From Chionoecetes opilio (Eukaryota > Arthropoda > Malacostraca > Decapoda > Majidae), in NCBI GenBank assembly GCA_016584305.1, contig JACEEZ010018337.1, positions 1 through 64,000 of the forward strand: a DNA stretch of 64,000 bases, in the 5' to 3' direction. The notes beneath the pieces were generated by a model. The model was not told the origin of the DNA, ran no database searches, and saw nothing but the letters and a program-made list of their open reading frames with translations. This document shows positions 11,645-21,996 of the stretch, in pieces. A program made the position numbers and the translations under genes. Positions within the stretch are counted from its first letter, which is position 1, and each line of letters starts with the position of its first letter.

Positions 11645-11805
11645 AACTGCGTTGTGTGTGTGTGTAGTGTGTGTGTGGCGTACTTCGTATGAATGGTGTG
11701 TGTGCATGGTTATGTGTGTGCATGGGGTGTGGCGTACGTGCGTGCGCGCGCCGTGTGTGTGTAAGTGTAAGTGTTGTGTGGGTCTGTGTGTGTATGTGTG
11801 AATGT
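11645..11805. repeat. TG-rich microsatellite
   Basis: Imperfect (TG)n with GTGCATGG and GCGTACG interruptions. Confidence 0.8.
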
Positions 11806-12164
11806 TTTTAGGCAGTTCTGGCCACCGTGACCATGCATGCTTCTATCACAGAAAGGTGGAAGGGCCAAGGTTGGAGCCATGGTTGTTGAAAAGTGGAGTT
11901 TATCTCATGGGAATTGCAATTAAGGCTCTCTCTCCGTCTAGCGGACGATAAAGGCGAATTTCGCGGACCACCCTCTCCTCCCTCCCCTTCCTCCCATGGC
12001 CACCTGCTTCTCCCCGCCACTAATCCTTAAACTTCTCACCTTCATGCCAGGTCACAGAAGAGATAATCCGGAAATACCGAGGCTTGACCTGGGCCGGCCT
12101 CACCACAGTGACCACATCCATAGCATAAATGGCAGTTTTTGCTTTTAACCAGGGCGCTAGGAAA
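11806..12164. other. No gene recognised
   Basis: Open frame on the - strand at 11,808-12,020 has no recognisable family. No repeats noted. Confidence 0.3.
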
Positions 12165-12470
12165 AATGCGCTAGAACAGCTGATAGTTTTCACGGTCAAG
12201 TTTCCTCTTCTTCTTCTTGTGGCCTTAATCGCTTATATGGCTTTTAAAGGTTCCCTGCACTTTAGTTTGCTTAGCTAACAGGCGGGTCCACTCTGACCTA
12301 TGTTATGTCACCTGCTAGGATACTAAAGTCAAGCCTAGGCATGAGTTTTCATTCATTTCTCAGGTATTACACTTTTCAAGGTCAATTCTTCCTCTTCCTC
12401 TTCTTGTGACCTCAGTGATGATCGTGGCTGCCAGAGTGAGTTGCCAGATTGACCAGATAGAATGTCCTTG
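12165..12470 (-). repeat. Copy of the ~190-bp repeat of 59.2 kb
   Basis: Contains TCTTCTTCTTGTGGCC, TTAGCTAACAGG, GTCACCTGCTAGGATAC and AAGTCAAGCCTAGGCATGAG, the inverse of the unit tandemly repeated at 59,170-59,810. A short end piece also occurs at 16,803-16,865. Confidence 0.65.
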
Positions 12471-12514
12471 TTTTGGAAATTATAATTCTTGCCTTTTGGC
12501 CTCAGATTTTCCCT

Positions 12515-12515
12515 G

Positions 12516-12554
<39 letters not shown>

Positions 12555-12588
12555 AACACACACACACACACACACACACACCTCTAAA
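12515..12588. repeat. CA microsatellite
   Basis: (CA)n with one ATACAAA interruption near 12,550. Confidence 0.95.
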
Positions 12589-12734
12589 CACCTTTAAACA
12601 AGCCAGAATTACCCTCAAACAGCTAAATAATGGCATCATTGCGTGGCTGACAGTAGACAAAGTGTTGCCAGATTTTCTTGCATAAAATGACAGAATTCTG
12701 GACCTATTGGTCTGTTGCTGTTTGTGTTTCCTTT

Positions 12735-13260
12735 GTATTCCTTTGTATTCTCCTCCTCCTCTTATTCTTCTATTATCTCCATTATCTCCTCCTTCTCCTC
12801 CTCCTCCTCTTATTCTTCTATTATCTCATATCTACATCTTCTCCTCATACCTCTTATTCTTCTATTATCTCCATTATCTCCTCCTCCTCTCCTCTCTCTT
12901 ATTCTTCCATTATCTCCATTATACTCCTCTCTATCATCACATACTCTTATTCTTCATATCTCTTCTCCTCTCCTCCTCTCCTCTCTCCTCCTCCTTCTCT
13001 TATTCTTCCATTATCTCCGCCTCCTCCTCCTCCTCCTCCTCCTCCTTCTCTTATTCTTCCTTTATCTCCACCTCCTCCTCCTCCTCCTCCTCTTATTCTT
13101 CCATCATCAGTTTGGGGTTCCTTTGTAAACCTTTGTAATCCTTTGTAATCATCTCCTCCTCCTCCTCCTCCTCTTATTCTTCCATTATCAGTTTGGGGGT
13201 TCCTTTGTAATCCTTTGTAATCCTTTGTAATCTTTTGTAATCATCTCTTCCTCCTCTTCG
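12735..13260 (+). repeat. Pyrimidine-rich CTC/TTATTCTTC array
   Basis: Repeats of TATTCTTCTATTATCTCC and (CTC)n, followed by three to four copies of ATCCTTTGTA. All three + frames are open across much of it only because of composition. Confidence 0.85.
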
Positions 13261-13289
13261 CCCTAATTTAAAAAAAGAAGAGTAGAGTG

Positions 13290-13560
13290 GGAGATACATG
13301 CGTAAAAATAAAAAAAAATACCCTAGCTACAAATAGACAAAAATAACCACAGATAAATAGACACACAAATATTCCAACCAATAATCATGGCAAAAATAAC
13401 CCAAAAGAATCCTTTGTAATCCTTTGTAATAATCTCCGCCTTCTCCTCCTCCTCTTCGCATGCGTAAAAAAAAATCCCGTAGCTACAAATAGACAAAAAA
13501 TAACACTATATAAATAAACACATAAATATTCCAACAAATAATCATGGAAAAAAAACCCAA
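13290..13560. repeat. ~165-bp direct duplication
   Basis: The segment with GCTACAAATAGACAAAAA, then AATATTCCAAC and AATAATCATGG occurs twice, at 13,297 and 13,460, separated by TCCTTTGTAAT repeats. The second copy has homopolymer differences. Confidence 0.7.
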
Positions 13561-13599
13561 AAAGATGGAAAAAAAATCGATGTAAATAAATGAAGTCGA

Positions 13600-13763
13600 A
13601 GATTTGTCACCTGGAGAATTCAAAATGGCCGCCGTGACGGAGGTTACTTATCACTAACCACAGCGAAAAGACCCTTCAAAACACTGAAGTATGAGTGATT
13701 TACTGGCCTAGTGAGTGAAATACGGTAGTTAAGTGTCTTAGTGCATTGTTAGAAGCCTCCATC
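13600..13763 (+). promoter_or_regulatory. Probable 5' UTR/promoter of the JIP gene
   Basis: Upstream of the JIP start codon lies AAAATGGCCGCCGTGACG (13,622-13,639), which resembles the YY1-type AANATGGCGGC element common at animal transcription starts. Inference from motif and position only. Confidence 0.35.
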
Positions 13764-13984
13764 ATGGATTTACTGGACGGGGAGACTGTGTATAACGCCG
13801 GAGATGAGAGCCATGTCGTCATGTCGCGGAGAAGGTGCAGTCGATGGCTGGCAATATTTATCAAGAGTTTGAGCGGCTGATTGCCCGCTATGACGAGGAC
13901 GTTGTTAAGGACTTGATGCCCCTGCTGGTGGTTAATAAACTGGAGGGACTCGATCTGGCCGTCACGGAAAACCAGGAACATGAG
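13764..13984 (+). CDS. syd: JNK-interacting protein 3/4 (sunday driver), first coding exon, frame-broken
   Basis: JIP3/JIP4 proteins (SPAG9, MAPK8IP3; sunday driver in fly) are cytoplasmic scaffolds that bind JNK-pathway kinases and link kinesin-1 and dynein to vesicles. This exon encodes their N-terminus. ATG at 13,764 gives [20 protein letters not shown], as in arthropod syd (ETVY...VMS). The family signature continues from 13,835: [42 protein letters not shown]. It ends in phase 0 at GAG before GTATGT. The two parts are in different frames: near 13,820 one base appears to be missing between VMS and EKVQSM. The family reads LLVNVLE where this copy reads LLVVNKLE, a one-residue insertion plus a change. 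The next family exon (VELELLRED...) is not found in the window, and unrelated genes follow on the same strand. Identity is very likely, but intactness is doubtful. Confidence 0.85.
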
Positions 13985-14117
13985 GTATGTACACTTGGAA
14001 CACTCGTCGAAATATTAACACGTAACTCTTGTCAAATTGGAACACTCGTCGACGATAAGGGATACACTGTAGGGAAAGTTCTCACGGCTAAAAGTTTATA
14101 AATAGTAGTAATGGACT

Positions 14118-14467
14118 AGTCTTCTACTACTACTACCACTACTACTATTACTACTACTATTACTACTACTACTATTACTATTACTATTACTATTACTACT
14201 ATTACTATTACTACTATTACTACTACTATTACTACTATTGCTACTACTATTACTATTACTACTACTACTACTACCACTACCACTACTACTACCACTACCA
14301 CTACCACTATTAGTACTATTACTACCACTACTACTACCACTACTACTACTATCACTACTACTACCACTACCACTACTACTATTACTATTACTACTACTAC
14401 TACTACTACTACTACCACTACTACTACCACTACCACTATTAGTACTATTACTACCACTACTACTACC

Positions 14468-14501
<34 letters not shown>

Positions 14502-14508
14502 TTACTAT

Positions 14509-14549
<41 letters not shown>

Positions 14550-14553
14550 TTGT

Positions 14554-14606
<53 letters not shown>

Positions 14607-14618
14607 TTATTACTACTA

Positions 14619-14664
<46 letters not shown>

Positions 14665-14679
14665 CACTACTACTATTAC

Positions 14680-14766
<87 letters not shown>

Positions 14767-14801
14767 CACTACTACTATTACTACTACTACTACTACCACC
14801 A

Positions 14802-14840
<39 letters not shown>
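14118..14840. repeat. (TAC)n trinucleotide array, ~240 units
   Basis: ACT/CTA/TAC triplets with ACC and ATT variants, in long runs. It starts about 130 bases downstream of the JIP exon donor. Open frames through it are homopolymeric (Val or Leu) and not genes. Confidence 0.95.
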
Positions 14841-16060
14841 GTAAGGGAGTTAACTCAAATGTCATATTTCAGGTAGAATATTACGCTGAAAGGCTAATAT
14901 GGCGGCAATGTATTATCGTCCACCCTATATTTATCAATAATAATACTCCTATTGCCACTAATATGCCATAAATAAGGTATTTAAGCGTAAATCTTGCCTT
15001 ATTTCCCATTAAATAAGGTCTAGATATCGGGAATATACACTAAACATCGCCACCCAGCTGGCTCCTGCACGCTGATTGGCTGAGACCAGAGCAAGGCCGC
15101 TGATTGGCTGAAGGGAATTCTGCCTCGCCGCCATTTTACGTGGTGCCAATTAGTATTTAAAACGAAAACTCTCTTTTTTATTCGGGCACTGATATTGGAT
15201 TGCATTACCTTGTTCAAAATACCAGCTCTTTTTAAGACTTTTCATATAAAAGTCTCCGATATTTAAGGCCTACGCAAAAGAAATATGATGCAATCGTTTA
15301 GTAATCCCGTACATTTTAGCGTATTTTGTTGTAATTCTTTTTTACGCTAAAATACAGGGGGATTTTTGTGTTTTCATAGTTTTCGATATTGCCGCATCGT
15401 TTTACGTAGAAATCGCGAGCTTGGAGGCTGTATTTTATTATTTTATTTTAAGGGGTATTTGTTTATCATTTTACGTCATCCTTGTTCCTCCTTCTAAATG
15501 AGCTGTGAGGTTATTTGCGTGTGATTAGCTGTGCCTACAGCTGCAGTGTGTCTGTGTGTGCCTATGGGACGTGTTTTTCACGTGTTACTGGAGAAATACA
15601 TCTGACTCGGGGGGTTGAAACGGGCAAAATTATCGAAAAAACAAACATGTATTGCTCCATGGTTTCAACACTGAGCGAGGATCTGTTACTGTTTGTAAGA
15701 TACACACATCATATAGTATTTGCACATATGTTTTCACGAATTATTGAGCCTTGGGTAAAAAGTCAATTTTTGTTATGGGAAATTTCAGTTTTTTTCGGCC
15801 ATCTTTTAAAACACGAAATTTCATTAATTCCTCGTTATTTCATTGTTTTTTTAGGCTTTTGAGTCCTATTTATCATTATTTTACTCTATCCGTGTTGATT
15901 TATTCATTATTTGAAGTATTTGAATATGAAGGGAATAGTTGAAGTCTCGAGTTGGATGTCAAGATCAAGATAAACTCTGATCCAGCTCTTGATGACGTCA
16001 CAGCCGTCATATTGGACATGGGATGGAGCACCTTCAGGGAAAGGATAATTAAAGGAAAAC
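14841..16060. other. Mostly AT-rich spacer; paired inverted CCAAT boxes
   Basis: At 15,068-15,112 the word GCTGATTGGCTGA occurs twice about 30 bases apart (two inverted CCAAT boxes, NF-Y type), next to GCCGCCATTTTACG. This could be a promoter, but I see no coding exon directly downstream. The frame at 15,515-15,862 has no recognisable product. Confidence 0.35.
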
Positions 16061-16063
16061 TGA

Positions 16064-16690
16064 GTGTTCCACAAGAAAATTGAAAGACTTAGTGATGATA
16101 GATGGGCAAAGAAAATATCCCAGGAAAATAGATCAAGTTCCACCTGGAAGAAGGAACTAGAGAGATGGAGAAGGAGAGAAACTGTGGGAGAGGAATGGAA
16201 CAGGATGGAGATAATAGATATCAAAAAGAAAATTGAGAATAATGGGCTAGTTAAATGGCAGGAAGGAATGGCCAGGAAATCAACGTTGCAGTGGTACAGG
16301 TGGAAACAGAAACCAGAGGGGGTGACCTGGCATGTAGGAGACTGGGGTAGTAAGTTACTCTATAAAGCAAGAACAGGCACCTTGGAAGTCAACGGAAGGA
16401 ACAGGGAACTGGAGAACCAGAATTGTAGCTGCAGGGTAGGAGAGAAAGAAACTGTAGAACATGTCATTGTGGAATGCAACAAGTATAGGAGTCAGAGGGA
16501 AAAGCTTATAGCATCAATAGTAACAGTCCTAGGCAGAGAGGAGTGGGACAGGAGACTAGAGCAGAAAGACGGGGCCCTGTGTACGGTGTTAGGGCTGTAT
16601 GGGGACAGAAAGGAAACTGAAAGTATTGTAAACCTCACCAAAGTGTTCCTAACGCAGTGTTGGGAGATCAGAACACAAAATAGACAATGA
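16064..16690 (+). CDS. LINE reverse-transcriptase ORF, C-terminal fragment
   Basis: The open frame encodes 208 residues ending in a stop. The region around residues 98-140 (LLYKARTGTLEVNGRNR, then CSCRVGEKETVEHVIVEC) matches the cysteine-histidine C-terminal domain of non-LTR retrotransposon ORF2 proteins, with Cys121, Cys123, His133 and Cys138 as the likely ligands. Only one residue lies between the first two cysteines. The reverse-transcriptase core (FADD box) is absent upstream, so this is a 5'-truncated insertion. The first ~60 residues are highly charged. The clade cannot be assigned from this piece, and it is not the CR1-like family at 60.5 kb. No host function is implied. Confidence 0.7.
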   Translation: MFHKKIERLSDDRWAKKISQENRSSSTWKKELERWRRRETVGEEWNRMEIIDIKKKIENNGLVKWQEGMARKSTLQWYRWKQKPEGVTWHVGDWGSKLLYKARTGTLEVNGRNRELENQNCSCRVGEKETVEHVIVECNKYRSQREKLIASIVTVLGREEWDRRLEQKDGALCTVLGLYGDRKETESIVNLTKVFLTQCWEIRTQNRQ

Positions 16691-16883
16691 ATTAGGATGA
16701 TAATCAAAGGATTGAAAACTGATCAAAATGTCTTTCCCAGGTGAAATAAACAGGGCAAGAGTTAACAAGTCTTGTTAACAAAGGAGACGAAGTGGAAGAG
16801 GACCTTCTTCTTCTTCTTGTGACCTTAGTCGCTTAGTATCGCTTCATAGGTCCTCTTCCACTTCGTTTAAGTTCTAAGTTCTG

Positions 16884-18778
16884 CCGTGCACAGGCCCGCG
16901 TAGGGACCAGCCATGCCATGCCAGGGGCCAGGGGGCGTGTTTCTTGCCCTGCACAGGCCCGTGTAGGGACCAGCCATGCCATGCCAGGGGCCAGGGGCGT
17001 GTTTCTTGCCTGCACAGGCCGCGTAGGGACCAGCCATGCCATGCCAGGGGCCAGGGGGCGTGTTTCTTGCCCTGCACAGGCCCGCGTAGGGACCAGCATG
17101 CAGCCAGGGGCCAGGGGGCGTGTTTCTTGCCCCTGCACAGGCCCGCGTAGGGACCAGCCATGCCATGCCAGGGGCCAGGGGGCGTGTTTCTTGCCCTGCA
17201 CAGGCCCGGTAGGGACCAGCCATGCCATGCCAGGGGCCAGGGGGCCGTGTTTCTTGCCCTGCACAGGCCCGCGTAGGGACCAGCCATGCCATGCCAGGGG
17301 TCAGGGGGTGTGTTTCTTGCCCTGCCACAGGCCCGCGTAGGGACCAGCCATGCCATGCCAGGGGCCAGGGGGCGTGTTTCTTGCCCTGCACAGGCCCGCG
17401 TAGGGACCAGCCATGCCATGCCAGGGGCCAGGGGGCGTGTTTCTTGCCCTGCACAGGCCCGCGTAGGGACCAGCCATGCCATGCCAGGGGCCAGGGGCGT
17501 GTTTCTTGCCTGCACAGGCCCGCGTAGGGACCAGCCATGCCATGCCAGGGGCCAGGGGGGCGTGTTTCTTGCCCTGCACAAGGCCCGTGTAGGGACCAGC
17601 CATGCCATGCCAGGGGCCAGGGGGCGTGTTCTTGCACCTGCACAGGCACGCGTAGGGACCAGCCATGCCATGCCAGGGCCAGGGGGCGTGTTTCTTGCCC
17701 TGCACAGGCCCGATAGGGACCAGCCATGCCATGCCAGGGGCCAGGGGGCGTGTTTCTTGCCCTGCACAGGCCCGCGTAGGGACCAGCCATGCCATGCCAG
17801 GGGCCAGGGGGCGTGTTTCTTGCCCTGCACAGGCCCGCGTAGGGACCAGCCATGCCATGCCAGGGGCCAGGGGCGTGTTTCTTGCCCTGCACAGGCCGCG
17901 TAGGGGACCAGCCATGCCATGCAGGGGCCAGGGGGCGTGTTTCTTGCCCTGCACAGGCCCGCGTAGGGACCAGCCATGCCATGCCAGGGGCCAGGGGGGT
18001 GTTTCTTGCCCTGCACAGGCCGCGTAGGGACCAGCCATGCCATGCCAGGGGCCAGGGGGGCGTGTTTCTTGCCCTGCACAGGCCCGCGTAGGGACCAGCC
18101 ATGCCATGCCAGGGGCCAGGGGGGTGTTTTCTTGCCCTGCCACAGGCCCGCGTAGGGACCAGCCATGCCATGCCAGGGGCCAGGGGGCGTGTTTCTTGCC
18201 CTGCACAGGCCCGCGTAGGGACCAGCCATGCCATGCCAGGGGCCAGGGGGGCGTGTTTCTTGCCCTGCACAGGCCCGTGTAGGGACCAGCCATGCCATGC
18301 AGGGGCCAGGGGGCGTGTTTCTTGCCCTGCACAGGCCCCGCGTAGGGACCAGCCATGCCATGCCAGGGGCCAGGGGGCGTGTTTCTTGCCCTGCACAGGC
18401 CGCGTTAGGGACCAGCCATGCCATGCCAGGGTCAGGGGGTGTGTTTCTTGCCCTGCACAGGCCCGCGTAGGGACCAGCCATGCCATGCCAGGGGCCAGGG
18501 GGCGTGTTTCTTGCCCTGCACAGGCCCGCGTAGGGACCAGCCATGCCATGCCAGGGGCCAGGGGGCGTGTTTCTTGCCCTGCACAAGGCCCGCGTAGGGA
18601 CCAGCCATGCCATGCAGGGGCCAGGGGGCGTGTTTCTTGCCCTGCACAGGCCCGCGTAGGGACCAGCCATGCCATGCCAGGGGCCAGGGGGGCGTGTTTC
18701 TTGCCCTGCACAGGCCCGCGTAGGGACCAGCCATGCCATGCCAGGGGCCAGGGGGCGTGTTTCTTGCCCTGCACCAGC
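16884..18778. repeat. 63-bp minisatellite (~30 units)
   Basis: The unit runs GGCCCGCGTAGGGACCAG, CCATGCCATGCCAGGGGCC, AGGGGGCGTG, TTTCTTGCCCTGCACA. Because 63 is divisible by 3, frames stay open for over 600 codons on the - strand and over 260 on the +. Small indels shift the frame between units, and no gene is inferred. Each unit contains TTTCTTGCCCTGCACAGG, a good 3' splice-site match on the + strand. Confidence 0.95.
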
Positions 18779-19027
18779 AATGGGGGCTACGCGGGCCTGT
18801 GGGACCTATTATACCTCAACAAACTCATTCTTTGGAGTGACCTAAGGATATGTTGTCACAGGTGCCGTCAAGGTCACACCGGGTCACAGCCATGAAGACA
18901 GTCAGGTCGGGGAGAGACATGACCTTCCATTCCTATCCATTCTTGACAGTAGTGGAAAAATCCCCACCATTGTGCCAGTTTGAGGTTAGTCAAGGCCAAC
19001 GAGAAACAGTGCTTATTCCCATACATA
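18779..19027. other. Unique spacer
   Basis: No gene recognised. A short tail GGGGGCTACGCGGGCCTG continues words of the neighbouring minisatellite in inverse order. Confidence 0.3.
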
Positions 19028-19241
19028 CCTAACCCCTTCACGCCCAGATCTTTCCTTGGCTGTATGAAAGTGTCTGTTATTAGCCATAAAACTATGAAAA
19101 AGTAACTCAATAAACCAAATTAGCTAATGGACAAGGATATTAAACAGGTCATATCTATAAAATATTGCTTATATTCACTAAAAATCATCTAATGGTACCC
19201 AAATTACAATGGAAATTACGTTCTGGGTCTCAAGGGGTTAA
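19028..19241 (-). mobile_element. TTAA-type (piggyBac-like) MITE, reference copy
   Basis: 214 bases bounded by CTAA/TTAA with imperfect inverted ends: AACCCCTTCACGCCCAGA at one side and the inverse of TTAACCCCTTGAGACCCAGA at the other. TTAA target sites and ends starting CCC are typical of piggyBac-type transposons. There is no coding capacity. Copies or parts occur at 2.2, 3.2, 6.2, 7.0, 39.3, 40.6, 47.9, 49.2 and 57.4 kb. Family assignment is an inference from ends and target. Confidence 0.7.
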
Positions 19242-19522
19242 GCTATACATATACCTACTAATCTATTTTCAAGACCTGTTTGTAGCAGAAGGGTTGGTAG
19301 CTGTGGGCACTGTAATGTACTTGTTATGCCTCTTGTAGCTTAATCCTAAGTCCTATTGCTAGTCTATAATGAATTTCCAGCTATGCATTGCGTTGTCATA
19401 GCTGTAAAGGGTTATATTTTGCATTCCTCCCTTTGTTGCTTGTATCTCATTCACTATTTTCCTATTTCGCTTTTTTTCTTTTTGCATATTTAAAAAAAAT
19501 TCACGTGTTTTCCCATTGTCAG

Positions 19523-19663
19523 CCAAGGTTTGAGGCGCGCACGGCTGTCCTGGCGGCGCTGTCTGCCCTGGGGCTGTGCCGAGGCTGCCGCGCCTACCCC
19601 ATGACGGTGCCTCGCTGCAGCCGCACTCACGATGTCATCGAGCCCCATCCTCAGACCCCAGTG
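19523..19663 (+). CDS. VARS2: Valyl-tRNA synthetase (mitochondrial type), internal exon a
   Basis: Valyl-tRNA synthetase charges tRNA-Val, and VARS2 is the mitochondrial enzyme. After a CATTGTCAG acceptor the exon reads [41 protein letters not shown], matching the class-I core stretch that in the family reads M-V-x-P-x-C-S-R-S-x-D-V-I-E-P. The family then has L-L-K-P-Q-W. Here ILRPQW is present one frame over, because CCCC stands where three C would keep the frame (near 19,643). The exon ends in TG before GTGAGG, and the next exon supplies the G that completes the Trp codon, so the splice phase fits. Upstream exons with the HIGH-type motif are not in the window. The enzyme family is certain. 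VARS2 rather than cytosolic VARS rests on the later exons. Confidence 0.85.
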
Positions 19664-19817
19664 GTGAGGATCTGTGTGTGTGTTGATTGGATGTTAGGCA
19701 TTCTCACCCATTCCCACCATTGTGATAGCATGCAGGGCCTGAGCTATACTCGTAGGGTCCTGCCTCCACATCTATATATAACCAGTTTGTACTTTAGATT
19801 GATACATATTCCTTGCC

Positions 19818-19830
19818 TGTGTGTGTGTGT

Positions 19831-19874
<44 letters not shown>
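19818..19874. repeat. TG microsatellite in intron
   Basis: (TG)n with one TA interruption. Confidence 0.95.
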
Positions 19875-19876
<2 letters not shown>

Positions 19877-19907
19877 GCCCTCACTCCCTCACCCCTCAAC
19901 CCCTTGC

Positions 19908-19945
19908 CTCACCCCCACAGGCTTATTAATTGCAAAGAGCTTGTG
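19908..19945 (+). other. Duplicated 3' splice site and exon start (decoy)
   Basis: CACCCCCACAGGCTTATTAA followed by TTGCAAAGAGCTTGTGAG copies the true acceptor and first codons of exon b (CCTACAGGTTCATAAATTG at 20,502, then CAAAGAGCTGGCCCG). It runs into a non-coding TTATG repeat after about 25 bases. The CCCTCACTCC array lies between decoy and true site. Confidence 0.75.
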
Positions 19946-20021
19946 AGTTATTGATTTTCTCTTATGTCTTATGTCTCTCTTATGTCTCTCTTATGGCAGT
20001 CTCTTATGTATACCCTTAAGG

Positions 20022-20500
20022 CCTCACTCCCTCACCCCTCACTCCCTCACACCCTCACCCCTCACTCCCTCACCCCTCACTCCCTCACCCCTCACTCCTC
20101 ACCCCTCACTCCCTCACCCCTCACTCCCTCACCCCTCACTCCCTCACCCCTCACTCCCTCACACCCTCACCCCTCACTCCCTCACCCCTCACTCCCTCAC
20201 ACCCTCACACCCTCACACCCTCACACCCTCACCCCTCACACCCTCACCCCTCACACCCTCATCCCCCCCCCCCTTTCCTCACACCCTCACCCCTCACACC
20301 CTCACCCCTCACACTCCCTTTCCTCACACCCTCACCCCTCACACCCTCACCCCTCACACCCTCACCCCACACACCCTCACCCCCACACCCTCACCCCTCA
20401 CACCCTCACCCCTCACACCCTCACCCCACACACCTCCTTTCCTCACCCCCTCACCCCTCACCCCCCCTTTCCTCACACCTTCACCCCTCACCCCTTCCTT
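20022..20500. repeat. CCCTCACTCC/CACCCTCAC array
   Basis: Tandem CCCCTCACTCCCTCA and CCCCTCACACCCTCA units with some CCTTTCCTCA interruptions, filling the intron up to the next acceptor. It forms a long pyrimidine-rich run in front of exon b. Confidence 0.95.
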
Positions 20501-20509
20501 ACCCTACAG

Positions 20510-20764
20510 GTTCATAAATTGCAAAGAGCTGGCCCGGGAAGCCTCAGAAGCAGTGCACAGCGGCCGTCTTGTCCTCGTGCCCGGCCACCCCCGCAAGGCT
20601 TGGCACGGCTGGCTCGACAACATCAAAGGACTGGTGTGTGTCTCGGCAGCTCTGGTGGGGCCACAGGATTCCCGTGTACCGCGTCACAGCCTTAGACCAG
20701 CGGGAGGTGTGGGTGGCGGCTCATTCGCTGGGGGAGGCGAGACGGAAGGTGGAGGAGAGGGAAG
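20510..20764 (+). CDS. VARS2: Valyl-tRNA synthetase (mitochondrial type), exon b, frame-broken
   Basis: Starts with the G completing the Trp codon and reads [34 protein letters not shown], then after one extra base [19 protein letters not shown] and [18 protein letters not shown]. These match the class-I catalytic core: W-H-x-W-[LM]-D-N-I-x-D-W-C-[IV][11 protein letters not shown] is nearly invariant in valyl-tRNA synthetases. The break is an extra G at about 20,628 (AAAGGAC where the family needs AAAGAC), so no single frame covers the exon. It ends at GAAG before GTGAGG. Joining to exon c needs one more frame adjustment. All invariant residues are otherwise present, which suggests very recent damage or a sequence error rather than an old pseudogene. 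Confidence 0.88.
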
Positions 20765-21271
20765 GTGAGGGTGTTTTGTGCGTAGGTGTAACTTTTTTTC
20801 TTCATTTAATTATATATAGACTAATAAACTACATTCTGATTTCATTTTAAGTATCTACACTTAGTACACAGTTTCAACTACACGGATTTCATCTACAGCT
20901 AAGTATTAATTATCCGACCTTGGGGGGACTGCAGGTAGGTCGGATAATTGGAATAGTCGGATGTTCGGATATCACAGTAACCATAAACGTAGGGACAAAA
21001 TGGTATAGAACATAAAAGATGCAGCTCTTGAAGGCCGAGCCAGTGGTAGACGCGAAAGTAAAATTCATGCATAAATAAAGCCACAAATCAATGTTTTCTA
21101 TAAACTAAACAAAACGAAGTCAAATAAATGGCCAAAACAAGACACAATGTGGTGGTGAAAAAAGTCGGTTGTTTGGACAAGTCGGATGTTTGGAGGTCGG
21201 ATGTTGGGAATTTGGCTGTACACGGATTTGCATCTCCACGTTTGATCTCATCAGTTCATCTACAGCTACAC

Positions 21272-21273
<2 letters not shown>

Positions 21274-21368
<95 letters not shown>

Positions 21369-21388
21369 TATCTCTATCTCTATCAGGG
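21274..21388. repeat. CT microsatellite
   Basis: Uninterrupted (TC)n of about 85 bases, then TATCTC variants. Confidence 0.95.
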
Positions 21389-21483
21389 GTATTTTGTGTC
21401 TGCGTCATTGTCTCTCGAGCTGCTTCCTATTTTCGTTCTCTTTCTTCTGCATTCTCTTATTGATCAACTTTACCCAGTCTAAA

Positions 21484-21540
21484 AGTAGGAAATATTACAG
21501 CCTTCTCCCTTGTTCCCTGCGTGTCCAGGCATTCCCTCTT
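21484..21540 (+). other. Duplicated acceptor region of exon c (decoy)
   Basis: TAGGAAATATTACAGCCTTC, CCTTGTTCCCTGCGTGTCC and AGGCATTCCC repeat the sequence that leads into exon c at 21,950-22,001 (AGGTAATGTTACAGC, TTGTTCCCCGCGGGTCC, AGGCATTCCCC). After GCATTCCC the copy diverges from the coding sequence. Confidence 0.75.
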
Positions 21541-21996
21541 GTTGTTTTCACTGGAACCAAGAAAAACTCCCGTCAAAAAAGTAGGAAATAGTATAGATAC
21601 AGCCAAATTCCCAACATCCGACCTCCAAACAACCGACTTTTTTCACCACCACATTGTGTCTTGTTTTGGCCATTTATTTGACTTAGTTTTTTATAGTTTA
21701 TAGAAAACATTGATTTGTGGCTTTATTTATGCATGAATTTTACTTTCGCGTCTACCACTGGCTCGGCCTTCAAGAGCTGCATCTTTTATGTTCTATACCA
21801 TTTTGTCCTTACGTTTATGGTTACTGTGATATCCGAACATCCGACTATTCCGATTATCCGACCTACCTTCGGTCCCCCCAAGGTCGGATAATTAATACTT
21901 AGCTGTAGTACATATAATTAGTGCGTACAGTAGTAGGACAAATAATAAAGTAGGTAATGTTACAGCTTTCTCCTCCCTTGTTCCCCGCGGGTCCAG

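Larger units (their letters stand above)
20893..21908. mobile_element. Foldback-type element with ~320-bp inverted arms
   Basis: Arms 20,893-21,222 and 21,598-21,908 are reverse complements almost throughout. The outer ends read CTACAGCTAAGTATTAATTA with TCCGACCTTGGGG. The left arm has an extra ~17 bases (GACAAGTCGGATGTTTG). Between the arms lie a CT microsatellite and a copy of the next exon's acceptor region. The TCCGAC and TCGGATAATT words resemble the ends of pogo/Tigger-like elements. No transposase. Identical short open frames in both arms mirror the inversion and are not genes. Confidence 0.8.

Noticed and set aside
14116..14876. Poly-Val and poly-Leu frames
   Set aside because: Translations of the TAC triplet array.
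16867..18780. Open frames of 637, 621 and 351 codons on the - strand and 264 on the +
   Set aside because: They follow a 63-bp tandem repeat whose length is a multiple of 3. All frames are open on both strands, and small indels shift the frame between units.
20899..21902. Two identical 61-codon frames in opposite orientation
   Set aside because: They are the two arms of the foldback element. No similarity to a known protein, and no start context or conservation.
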